Of a DNA stretch of 64,000 bases, positions 46,243 to 58,017 are shown piece after piece (positions within the stretch are counted from its first letter, which is position 1; every line of letters begins with the position of its first letter). The stretch lies in the NCBI GenBank assembly GCA_002221725.1, contig NJFT01000073.1:62001-126000 (forward strand), in the 5' to 3' direction. The notes beneath the pieces are model-generated. The model was given only the letters and a program-made list of their open reading frames with translations. It was not told where the DNA came from and did no database searches. The translations under genes were made by a program, and so were the position numbers. Origin of the DNA: Scedosporium boydii (taxonomy: Eukaryota; Ascomycota; Sordariomycetes; Microascales; Microascaceae).

Positions 46243-49200
46243 ATAAGGGCCGGGCTTCTTTTCCTCCCGGCAGTATAAACTTTTTCTTTTTACTTTTGGC
46301 TTTTCTTTTTCAAGTATAATTTTACTTGCAACTCTTGGCTGCATAACTGCCATTGTAGGGCATGAGGGACGGAAACGGCGCGGGTTTGTTTGAGTATATT
46401 TGATGTTTCCTTGGCCCTTCTTCTCTTCTCTCTCGAATCAATCTCTCCTCTCTAGGCGAGGGCTTTCGTTGGCAAGAAGTCTCATCATCCACGGACAATG
46501 AGGCGTTGGCAGTTGATAATTTGTGGGAACCGTTGTTTTACCTACGGAGCCGTCAAGATGTCTTTATATCGGAGTCTTTTTCCTCCTTTGCATCGTTTCA
46601 ATTGGTCTTCTTTTTTTCCCCGGCGGGCGTGGGGGAACCCTGGATACCACCAAACTCACCATAACATCGTTGTCTTTCACCCTTTCAAAACTACGGAGGA
46701 ATGGGATCTTCCAAGTACGAAATAGCATGTTATCTACCTAACCCATCGGAAACTTATCATTCCTGGGGATAATCGGACTTCTTCGGCATTGAACTTCTTT
46801 TCTTCCCCGGGATTGCTATCTCTCCTCTACGTGAAGCGCTATATATCCCTAATTTTCTCGCATCTTTGGCCCCGGTTAATGCCTTGTTGATTCGTGTGGA
46901 GAGAGGCAAGTTGAAAGACCCCCTCTCCGAAAGCATATCATAGCACGACAACTTAACGCCCAAGGTTGTGTGACGCCAGGGACGGTGCACGTTCGGCGAA
47001 GGCTCCCATTGTCGTCGCTCGAGCTTGATGGCATAGGGGAGCCAATGATTCTCGCCCATCCAGCGACTTGCGCATTGCGTATGCACCGCGCCCAGAGGAC
47101 GAATCACCATCGAAAATCGGCGGGCCTAACACGAAGACGTGGCTATTCCATTTCCCCAGAGCTTCCCTGGGGAAACGGAGGTTCGAGGGTTGAAATGACG
47201 CTCGGACAGGCCATGCCCGGCATTCCCTTCTTTGGAGTTTTCTGAACTTGCCGCCTCCTTTGCCCACGGGCTATATGCTTACTTTTTGAACAAGACGACT
47301 CGTTGGTAACATCGTGATATGCGCGTTGGTAGTCTCTTGCGGGGTAGGGTGGAGAGAGCAGGGATTTTCTGCATCAGGGATCGGGCCCAGCTAGATTATC
47401 AGCGAACCTCTTGGAATCATGGTATTAGCAAGAAAATGAGTTAGTATGGGTCCGGTAGGCGGTGGGTGAAGCGGTGGGTGTTTTGGGATCTCGCCATGAC
47501 TTTCTGGATTTGAATCGAAGAAGAGGAGCCTGCAAGGTTGTTGAGGTGCCTTGGTCATGTTGAACACGTTCATCTCAACCGTGAAGTCTGATCGGTGGTT
47601 TATGTACGCAAATCCTCACCGGGAAAGAGTTGGATACTCGTTAACGAGTTATCTTTCGGAATGAGGCACAAGGAAATCGTAATTCTTGTTTGTATCTTAG
47701 GATACCCAAGCAACCATCCCCAATACTAATAAGGCCCGAGGGCTTCTGGAATTTTCTAAGATTGGAGCGAAAGAGTAAATGATGGACAAAAGATCAATGA
47801 TATAAGAATAAACGGAAAATGGGAGAAGCAATGTGAAAATGATATGCAATACGGCGATAGAGCGTTACGCGGTGGGAGCGGGAAGAAGCATACACTAGAA
47901 AGTCGGTGACGACATTCCATCGAGTTAAAATTCTTTCTTAAGAACAAATCGGACGCGCCGTTGCCTTAAGAAGGGCAACGTTGCTCGGGAGGCGAGAAAG
48001 TTGGCGATAATGCGGCGTAGGACTCCATAAAAACTTGGGATTGCCGATGCCGGGGCGAAGCCACATCTTCGGCTTGAGCGAATCAGCCAATTGCCACCAC
48101 CGCCCAGTTAAACTTGCCCTTTCCAGCCCAGCTCGGCCAGCTCACTCGCTCCCCGGACGGCCAGCTAGCGGAGGAGCCCATTCGGACCCGCCCGTTAACA
48201 AGGGTCTTAAGAGGTTAAAAGTGCATGACCGCTGCCAGCTTCGGATGTGGTGCCCTAACACTTGGCTTCAATTTTGTCCTAAGCTGACGGTTTGGAGAAC
48301 CTATGACAGCATCGGTTTAGGGCACATGATCTGAACTAGTCGCTGGGCGCATCGACGCTCATTAGAAGGAGTGTACTTCGTACATACATTTCGATGACTC
48401 GACCCGGCCATTCCATGACCTGAATAGGATGTGAAGCGGTTTAACTGCAATGATCGGAGTCTGCGGTGATGAATACGGGTAAGTACGAAGTCCAAGTACT
48501 CTCTCTATTCCCGCTGTGAAATCTCGGCGTCCGAGGATACCATTGTTGGTGATGGATCGATGAGGATGGTCAGGAAGGTCGTCAAAGCCGAAAGAGTTCA
48601 AGCGCCCATCGATGTTGTGACATGTGCATCTGTTTCAATGTGCAGTGGTGTAGCAGGCCACACTTGGTAGAACTGACGTGATGGTGGGTGCAGGTTACTG
48701 ACTTCCGCAGCTGGACAACAATTCTGTCTTCTGCAAGCCAATGGCACGACGGAAAATTCTCCATCAAGGTAGACATCATCGAAATTTGCTACCGATTGGA
48801 TACTCCTTCGTATCCTTTTTTTCTCGTTCAATTTGAATTGCTAGTTTAGGATTCGACGGAAGGATAGAGCCGTCGGAGTTAAAGAGCCTCGCTGACATCA
48901 AATCGCTCGCTTTTGGGGCATTTGAATGTTGAAGTCATGTTGTCCCGCCTCCAGCGCCTTGCATCGGGTTACTTGGACGTGGCTTGTTGGTGGTGTGTTG
49001 CAATTAATATCCCGTTTTAATCCGTGTCAAAATTAGCGAACCTGCGACGGTGCTGTTGGAATAAGTACGAAGTAGTGGACCTCGAGGAGAATGTGGTAAG
49101 GAGGAGGGACTTCGCAAAAGGCTACATCGACATTGGTTTTATTGATCCCTTGCCTCCGCGGAGAAAGTGTATCCAGCCCTACTTGTACTTACTCCCCTCT

Positions 49201-51185
49201 GCCCAACGCAATCCATGATCTATCGGCAGGATTGGTGATTTCTCCCCGTATTGGCAGACAGGAGGAAAATGCTCTTCCCCTTGCGGCTTGATTGTTTGTG
49301 CTCTCTTGTCCGTATGATGGTCCCAGGTAAATTCCATCCGGTGCCACAACACCATTATCTCTGTTCAGCAAGCTATCGATCAATTGATGTTTCCACGGAT
49401 TCCGTTGTCGCAAGGATCAGCTGCGCTTGATGACTCAACTGGGGCGTCGTGCTTGTCAGCCTTCAGGTTTCCCTCGCGGCCCTGCTACAAAGTAGGCTCT
49501 CCGGCAAAGCCTTGTGAAGGGAGTTGTTCTGTTTTTAATGTCTTAAATCGGGATTTTTCATCCATCCGCAACTCCGCCCGCCGTCTGTTGATGAGTCGAT
49601 TCCGCCGAGGTTCGCAGCACGCAGCGGAGCGGACGAAAGAATCAGGTACACCGGTAATAAGCTTCCTGCCGCATTCGCAAGAGTCCACGTCATTGACGAG
49701 CTCCCCTGCCAGCATTCAGTTCTTCTGCGGTCTGCGTTCTGCTGCATGCTGTCTGCGTGAGGTCTGCTGTCTGTGTCACCCACCACTGACCAGCGGCCTG
49801 GCCAGTCAGGGGTGGTGCCGAATGCTATGGACCACAACGATGCATGTTGACCGTCTTGGATTTATTCTAATGCTTCTCTTGGTCTAACACCACACCCATC
49901 AACGATTCGCACACCCATCAGCGTACGTTGATGGACCATTGATGTCTGGTATAAATACTGCACTCATGTTCAGAAGCCGCATAAACTCCCAACAATGAGA
50001 TTGCTTCGCCCCAGCCATCCAACGACCCGAAGGACGAAGGAGATCGACTGGATCAGGGACCATTCTCCTGCCAAGTCACGCGACTAATATAGGGATCCTC
50101 ATCCTCCGTAATAACCTCGCCAGGCCAGGCCATTCGGCGACCCGGTATTTCTTCCGTACTCCGTAGAGGTTCGGCAAGAAGTGTACCAGGAGTCATCAAT
50201 GATCCCATCGGGCAAAAAAAAATATATATAATACAAGTACTTTGAGGCCTCACTTATAAGTAGCTTCCAAGTCGGCTTGGCAAATTTATCAGCAGATATC
50301 GAGGCCTTGCCACTTTGCGGTAATGGAAGAGTCATCTTGGGATACGTGTAGCGTATGTGGCCACTGGCATACGGGCGCCGATGGATACATAATGCCATAT
50401 TACATCCACCTCTCTTCAATTGTTCCCCCCAGAAAAGAGACGCTCTCACACTCTCTATTTTGGGCTGAAGTAAACTACGTACGAAGTACATTTGTACAAA
50501 TCCGACTCCCTGTCAAACCCCGGTACCACGCGCAACGCAAGATCGCTTCCAAGATCCACTATTCACATCCCTGACGATCGCCAACGACAGGTCCTTGAAG
50601 GACATTCAACAATACACCACCTCACCGCACTCCTTCGTACTCCCTGTCGAACCTTCCGAACGCTGAGACCCTAAAACGCAGGTGCAACCTTTCTCAACGC
50701 TATTTCCATGAGCCAAAGGAAGGAAAGCTTCGAAAAACATCCCTTCCCCGCACCACTAGGCCATCGCACCCCCCAATACGGGATACTCTTACCTAAAAAC
50801 TTAAAGCTTTGACTAACACAAACCTCCCTGATTCCTTGGGCTCGCAATATTTTCTGGGCCCTTGCCGCCAAAGAAACCGTCCAAGTTGTCCTTGTGACCT
50901 ATTTACATACAGCCCAAACCCCCTGGCCCGTTTCCGCTGGGGGCGCTTGATCGCTCTTTCTCATTTTCTTAGGGACTTTGTGTATTATACGCTATACACT
51001 TGTCATTGATATTATTGCATATAAAGTTTGGCTCTTGGACCCAAGTGCTCTTTCTTCTGCAAATTTCGGAGAAGGCTCCACTGGATCCCGGGAAATAAAA
51101 GCACCATTAAAGAACAACGAACACCCCCCCGCTATCCGACGCCATAATACTTCCTTCTCTTCCTTTCCCCCTTTCTAGTCTTACG
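46243..51185. other. 5-kb gene-poor stretch
   Basis: No supportable gene. ORFs such as 49384-49887 (+) and 46757-47110 (-) lack motifs, codon bias and conserved-looking splice structure. Three exact TACTTCGTA / TACGAAGTA copies and a TACTCCGTA lie here. The last 600 bases turn pyrimidine-rich, as expected of the promoter for the gene at 51186. Confidence 0.5.
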
Positions 51186-53271
51186 ATGCCATCTCGATTG
51201 CGAGGGCCTGTCGCCCCAATAATTTCCAAGCATTCGTACCACGGTTCCATGATCCCTGTCTGCTCCCCAACCTCACCTACCATCGAGGCCATGCAGCGCT
51301 CGGCCTCGCCAGACACTGTCGGGCGAGGCTCGTTCTCGTCTGTCCGAGAACACGAGTCTGGCCTCGCCCAATCTTTCACCTCAACCAAAATTTCCTCCTA
51401 CGCTGAAGCCTACGAAGAAGCCGTCGACGATACTGGCGATGTGGTCATGGCGAACGCCGAATTTATTCCCCCCATCACGAAACCTGCGAGCAAGCTTCAT
51501 GGTGCCTGGTATCCCACCGGCACCCCTTGGGGCCGGGGATGGAAGGAGATCAGGGTAAAGGGCAGATACGCAAGCAAGAGTTACAGCGATCTTGCCGCCC
51601 TCCATCGGTTCACGACCTTGCCCCCGTCCCCCAAACTTGAAGCTCATGAAGAGACTCCTAATACTCAAGAAGGCGAGCCCGGAATACGACCCGGCAATTC
51701 GGCCCTCGAGCGGCTCCCCACCGAGATTCTAAGTATGTTGCCCTATCCTATTTTCCAATATCGTCAATTTTTTTTTCCTCTTTCTGTCTTGCCTCTTTTT
51801 TCGCCCCTCCCCGATTTCGCTGGGAAGTGGGTGCTGGTCAAACTTTTGCTAGACTCGATGGGATTGGTTCCGTTGTTTAGCGTCCTCTGTCTTACTAACG
51901 TGCTTTTTGATAGCCGCCATCATCTCGTTGCTTGTCGTCGAGACCCCTACGAACAGCACCGCAAAACGAAACGCTGATCTCCGTGCGATGCTCCTCACGT
52001 CCAAGACACTGCACGGAGCCACCCTCGGGACGCTGTACACCCACATCACTATCCCTCACTCCAAGATTTTCCGAAAATTCCTTACCCAGATCTCTACGCA
52101 TCCAGAGTTAGGTGGCTTTGTCCGACGGCTTGACTTTAGCCATTTCAACCCTACCTCGCTTTTCTCCACGGAGCGGGAAAGGTCAAATGCTCACAATCTG
52201 ACTTCCAGCACGCTTCTTGAGTGCCTTGAGCTGATTCCCAATGTCAAGGAGTTCCTCGCTCAAGAGCATATTGGGGAAAATCTAAGCCCTGAGGTCCTCC
52301 AAAAGCTATTCTTTGGCAGCTTGCCCAAGCTACGCGCCCTTGACTTTTGTGGCTGCTGGCATGCCGACTTCAGACGCTCCTTTGAGGCGCTCCTCACTGT
52401 TCAGTGGCCCAAGGAGTTGACGATTTCGCGTCTTTCGTTTCACAAGACTTCGACGCTGCCTGCTGCCATCTTCGAGACCATCTTGCCCCGTCTCACGAGA
52501 CTTACTCATCTCGATGTCGCAGGGTGCCAAATAACTGCCAAAGCTTTGTTCTCCATCCCAACGTCTGCCCGTATCACTCACCTAAATTTGGCCAAGTGCA
52601 AGCGGTTAAAGGCTGATGAAATCATCACTTTCCTAACTGGCCACCCGGCAGTCAAGGATTCTATTGAGGTCTTGAGTCTGGCACACGATGCTTCTAATCA
52701 TGAATTACTGGGCGAAGACGATTTGTTCGATCTTCTAACTGTTCTACCCCCTACTCTCAAGTCTCTGAATCTGAAGGGTAGCAAGATGAAGCCCATCCAT
52801 CTTCCTTTAGTCGCACCTCTTACCCGAAGACTCGAGGAACTGTCGCTTGGTCGATGTCTCATGGCTTCCGATGTCGATTCCCTCCTAGCCCCACGAGATG
52901 ACATGGGCCCCCATACTCTGCGTTACCTCGATGCGTCTGACCTGGTAGCGAGCAATGATATTGACCCTCTCTTCGACTCGCGTTACACCCTTCTGAAGCC
53001 GGTCTCGGCTCCGCTATGTGTCCTCGAAATTGCAGAGAGACCCTTTAAGCGGCTTAAGGAGCGCCGCAAGGCTGTCGAGATTGCAGGCTGGACACTGAAG
53101 GAGAGCGGTCAACGCTACTGGCTGGTCAGGAACGCTGGCCAAATCCCCAAGGAAAATCCGTATAGGTCCTGGAAGATGGGCGCGGAGTCTTGGGGTGCCC
53201 GAAAGATCCCTGTGGCTGTCGCCGAAGTTGGTGGCATGTACGGATGGCACATGTTTACTCGGAAGCTTTGA
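51186..53271 (+). CDS. F-box / leucine-rich-repeat-like protein
   Basis: Predicted 634 residues from exons 51186-51732 and 51914-53271; the 181-nt intron (GTATGT...GATAG) closes in frame. The splice joins LERLPTEIL to TAIISLLVV, giving an F-box-like helix at about 175-192. After it come short leucine-rich segments with asparagine or cysteine at repeat positions (LRALDFCGCWHADF, LTHLDVAGCQI, ITHLNLAKCKRL, LKSLNLKGSKM, LEELSLGRCLM, LRYLDASDLV), the irregular LRR pattern of F-box substrate adaptors. The N-terminal 170 residues are mostly disordered. The C-terminal 70 (RYWLVRNAGQIPKENPYRSWKMG...) are Trp/Arg-rich and look folded. The expected role is an SCF ubiquitin-ligase adaptor; its target is unknown. 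Confidence 0.75.
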
Positions 53272-54453
53272 GTTCAAGTGCTTGTCCCTGCCCTTCTCCC
53301 AACTTCCTCTAGCAGACTCACAGGATGCTGTATGATACCCAGCTGAACTGTCACACTTCTTCTGGTTCTTCTAGCCCTGGCGTTATCGTTTACACTACAG
53401 TCCTTTGCATTGCGCTGTTGTTATGATCCCAATTTTTTTTTTCCTTGCCTTCTTCTACAGTTTCTATTTTTTTCTCTCGTGTGTCAGCGCGTGTGTGTTT
53501 CTTGTTAACTATGACTCTTTCAGCATCATATCATGACCTGCGATTGTTTCAATACTTTCTTCAGCACTAGATATCACGAGCAGTCCTTTGTTTTTAAAGG
53601 CGTGGAGTTTGGGAAAGCATTGATATCACTGGCCATGAAGCGGAGGAGGAAAAAAAGAGGCAAGTGAACAGGAGTCGGGGATTGTTAAATTTGTTTATGA
53701 GAGCGAAAACTACGGCTGTCCTGCTTTTTGTTTGTGGTCTGTCATGGAATTATAGTGCATCTCGATACTCTTTACTGAAAATAATTCTACTCTGCTTGTA
53801 CTCCGTACCTGTGCTTGCTTTTCCCTGCCGTGATGTCAGTGTCGCTCAAGTTGTTTTGCGCTCTCTACGAAGTAGGCAACGTAGTGTAGGCTAGGCTCTA
53901 TTAGTGGGCACCTGTACCGACGTGCAGTGTCTGTCATACGTGCCGTCTAGTCTCTATGACAGTGGTTCTCACTTCCCCAAAAACGAGCGAAACCACAGAG
54001 ATGTGTGTAAATTCCATATTGCTGCTCTCATCGCTTCCGTTTTCTCATGATGTTGACTCACAGAGCCTTCCGAAGAAATGAACGACCAGTAACTTAAAAT
54101 GACATCATGGGGTGACGGATTCGGCGCCGATATCCGATCAATGCTCCGGTCGAGCGTGCAGGGACTCACGTGAACAATCACGTGACACACAAGCTTTTAA
54201 AGACAACTGTAGTCTTACGTAACAGAACCTTTTTCAAGCTTGGACTTCGTTGCTTGGTTTTGGTTGGCAATCTCGCAAGGGCCTCGACCTTTCCTCATTA
54301 AGAACCTCAAGTGTAGACATCTCGATTCGGCTTCTGCCGCCCATGATCCGTCGTCGACGAGCTTCAATACCAGGAACGACAGCTTTCGACGCAGAGCCAG
54401 AATACGACGAACCCAGTAGCCCCGTCCGGGTCCGTGACCCTAGATACAACAAG
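53272..54453. other. Intergenic region and leader of the V-ATPase gene
   Basis: About 1.2 kb. T-rich 3' flank of the F-box gene, one exact TACGAAGTA (53866) and a TACTCCGTA (53799). In the last 110 bases an ATG at 54343 is in frame with the V-ATPase start. Confidence 0.5.
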
Positions 54454-57424
54454 ATGGCTCCTGTGCAGGACACCATGTTTCGTTCTTCGGAGATGAGCAT
54501 GGTGCAGCTGTACATGAGCAACGAAATTGGCCGTGAGGTTGTGACGGCGCTCGGCGACCTTGGCATGCTTCATTTTCGAGATGTACGATGATTCCGAGGA
54601 GTCCCCCGGCATGAGAGATTCCCGAGAGGAAGCGAGTGATTGATGGGAATTCGGCCGTGGTTGAGAGGAGGTTGCTAACATTTAATTCTGCTGCCTAGCT
54701 TAACGGCGAGCTGAGTGCTTTTCAACGAACGTATACCAACGAGATCCGTCGACTTGATAATGTTGAGCGACAGCTTCGTATGTTCCATCTCGATGGAGTA
54801 CCTCCGAATAATTGCGTTTCTGTCCCAAATCACACCAAAATGCTAACGTTGATGGCGACTGCTAGGGTACTTCCATTCGCAGATGGAAAAAGCGAAAATC
54901 CCCCTCCGCAAGCTCGACCTTGACACCGAAGGCGATAACTTCGGAACTCTGGCCCCTGCCGACATTGACGAAGTCGTGGAGCGAAGCCAGGTCCTCGAGC
55001 AGCGCATCCAGGAGTTGAACGAAAGCTACGAGACGCTCAAGAAACGCGAGGTCGACCTTACCGAATGGCGATGGGTGCTCCGCGAGGCAGGCAGCTTCTT
55101 CGACCGCGCCCATGGAAACGTCGAGGAGATCCGCGCTTCGACGGAGGGTGATGAGGCTCCGCTTCTGCAAGATATCGAGGCACACGCTCGCGCCGCCGAT
55201 GCCGAGCGATCCTTTTCCGGAATGAACATTGGATTCGTTGCTGGTGTTATTGCCCGAGACCGCGTTGATACTTTTGAGAGGATTCTTTGGAGAACTCTGC
55301 GCGGTAATCTTTATATGAACCAGTCCGAGATTCCCGAACCCCTCGTTGACCCTACCACCAACGAGACTGTCAACAAGAATGTCTTCGTCATCTTTGCTCA
55401 TGGCAAGGAAATTCTTGCAAAGATTCGAAAGATCTCGGAGTCGATGGGTGCCGATGTTTACAGCGTTGATGAGAACAGTGATCTTCGCCGGGATCAGATT
55501 CACGAGGTCAATGCTCGCCTTGCCGACGTCCAGAACGTGTTGCAGAACACGCAGACCACGCTCAACATCGAGCTCAACCAGATTTCCCAATCCCTGTCGG
55601 TATGGATGGTCCTTATGGCCAAGGAGAAGGCCGTGTACAGCACGCTTAACCTCTTCTCTTACGACCGAGCCCGGCGAACCCTTATCGCTGAGGGTTGGTG
55701 TCCCACCTCGGATCTCCCACGCATCCGGTCCACGCTTCAGGATGTGACGAACCGCGCTGGTCTTTCGATTCCGTCTATTATCAATGAGGTTCGAACTAAC
55801 AAGACGCCGCCGACCTACATCCGCACCAACAAGTTTACCGATGCCTTCCAGACCATCGTCAACGCCTACGGAACGGCCACGTACCAGGAAGTCAACCCTG
55901 CCATCCCCGTCATTATCACGTTCCCCTTCCTCTTTGCTGTCATGTTTGGTGATGTCGGCCACGCGCTCATCATGCTCTTCGCTTCGCTTGCTATGATCTA
56001 CTGGGAAAAGTCACTCAAGAAGGTTACTTTTGAACTATTCGCTATGCTTTTCTACGGAAGATATATTGCTCTTGTCATGGCCATCTTTTCGGTCTTCACC
56101 GGTCTTATCTATAACGATATATTCTCCCTGTCCTTCACCTTCTGGCCTAGCGCCTGGGAGTGGGAGCATCCCCCCGAGACAGACGGAGCTCCCGTTGTCG
56201 GACAGCTCAAGGGCGACTACCGATACCCATTCGGACTCGACTGGATGTGGCACGGAACCGAGAATAATCTGCTCTTCACCAACAGTTACAAGATGAAGAT
56301 GAGCATTATCCTTGGATGGGTCCACATGACCTACTCGCTCTGCTTCTCGTACATCAACGCTAGACACTTCCGGAAGCGAGAAGATCTTTTCGGTAACTTC
56401 ATCCCCGGCATGATTTTTTTCCAGGCGATTTTCGGATACCTAGTCATCTGCATCATCTACAAGTGGTCTATCGACTGGTTCGGCATCGGTCGACAGCCCC
56501 CCGGCCTGTTGAACATGTTGATTTACATGTTCCTGCAGCCCGGTACGATCGACGTCCAGCTGTACCCCGGCCAGGCGTTTGTTCAGAACGTCCTGCTCCT
56601 CGTCGCTATGGTTCAGGTCCCCATTATGCTTGGCCTCAAGCCCTATATGCTCTGGAAGGAGCACAAGAAGGCGAGAGCTAAGGGGTACCGTACTATTGGC
56701 GAGACGGCGCACATTGTTGCCGCTGACAGTGATGACGAAGACGGTGATCGCCCCGCTAATGGCAATGGTCGTGATAGCCTTGATGCTGGCATTCATATGG
56801 TCACGGAAAATGTTGATGACGAGGAGCATGAGGAGTTTGAGCTGAGTGAAGTCATTATTCACCAGGTAATTCACACTATTGGTAAGTTGATATTCATGAG
56901 ACACAATTGGTTTGAAGACGATTTTGCTAATTTGACTTGTAGAATTCTGCCTCAACTGCGTGTCCCACACGGCGTCTTACCTCCGTCTCTGGGCTCTGTC
57001 GCTTGCCCATCAGCAACTCAGTACTGTGCTCTGGAATATGACCATTGGCCCTTGCCTTAAGATGACTGGCCCAATTGGTATCATTGCCATCGTTATCGGA
57101 TTCACCATGTGGCTCAATCTCAGTAAGTCTAGAGTGTAAGCTGCCTGTATTCAGTGTAGGATGAGACTGACCTTTCTCTTTTTCCAGCAATTGCTATTCT
57201 TGTGCTCATGGAGGGAACCAGCGCTATGGTAAGTCGAGGGAACCCACGAACCCTTCCTTTCTTTGGCAAATATTCTAACTTTCGATCGACAGCTTCACTC
57301 TCTCAGGTTGGCCTGGGTCGAATCCTTCTCCAAATTCGCCGAGTTTGCAGGCTGGGCCTTCACGCCATTCTCTTTCAAGACTTTGATAGAAGAGTCGGAA
57401 GACTTGAAAGAGTTTATCGGGTAA
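54454..57424 (+). CDS. VPH1: V-type H+-ATPase subunit a (Vph1-type)
   Basis: Predicted 858 residues from six exons: 54454-54582, 54699-54777, 54866-56881, 56943-57122, 57188-57228, 57293-57424. All phases agree and the stop is at 57422-57424. The protein matches subunit a throughout: [20 protein letters not shown] start, soluble coiled-coil N-terminal half (about 1-400), then the Vo membrane half ([28 protein letters not shown]). The essential proton-path arginine is Arg756 in [12 protein letters not shown]. With the proteolipid ring it moves protons into vacuole, Golgi or endosomes. There is one such gene in the window; fungi outside yeast usually have a single isoform. An in-frame ATG at 54343 could add 37 basic/acidic residues, but MAPVQDT is the usual family start. 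Confidence 0.96.
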
Positions 57425-58017
57425 TATCGACCGATCGGTCTCGATGTATTAAGTATTATTAGTTGTCTTTGCTTTTTCAGTTTACTCTCCTTTTTTTGGC
57501 TTCCTTGGTCCTTTGTAAGAGATAGGGGGATTATGCATTGTGGTGCATTTATTGGGTAGGGAATAAACATGCATCTCACTGCTTTACTTCTTCTTATCAC
57601 GCTACTCGTGCTTATAGTCTGTGATGTTTTCGTGTAGAATTGATGTAGAACTGATTTGAGAGATGTACTCTCTCACCGCTAGGTTGAGACGTCCCATGGA
57701 TGTTTGGGAAAGAAGTTGAATTCTGCTTCCCTGCGAGCCTCGTCGACTCTCCTATCCCACACTAGACACCGTGGACAGTTGAACGCCATGGGAAAATAGC
57801 TGACTTCTTAAGCATCGTATACACACTGGATTCACCTGTTCTGGTCAGGTTCCTCTTTTCCATTTCCATTTTCGCTGTGTAAAGTACATTTCGTTTAAAC
57901 CCCCCATCAGACCGATTTTTCCTCGATTCCCTGTGAAACAAGCCCTCATTCCGCCTCTCCAAGGTATCAAAAGCACGTCATAACATAAAAAGAAAAGACA
58001 CGTAAACCCCTCCTTCA
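57425..58017. other. Convergent 3' spacer
   Basis: About 600 bases between converging V-ATPase and Ysh1 genes, T-rich on the plus side after 57470, with no gene seen. Must hold both polyadenylation regions. Confidence 0.6.

Larger units (their letters stand above)
11993..53874. repeat. Dispersed 9-mer TACTTCGTA / TACGAAGTA, non-coding
   Basis: Exact copies read by eye start at 11993, 24739, 26921, 27372, 28391, 28498, 30305, 30514, 33625, 40986, 48374, 49066, 50480 and 53866. One-mismatch forms are also frequent (for example 22835, 25009, 28403, 30679, 31853, 48484). The relative TACTCCGTA / TACGGAGTA occurs at 12639, 33452, 50157 and 53799. The copy at 33625 extends to the palindrome CTTCGTACGAAG. 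None lies in a confidently coding exon. Flanks differ between copies, so this is a short dispersed motif and not a long transposon family. The span given covers first to last copy only. Confidence 0.75.

Noticed and set aside
54862..55962. 366-codon minus-strand ORF
   Set aside because: Antisense shadow of V-ATPase subunit a.
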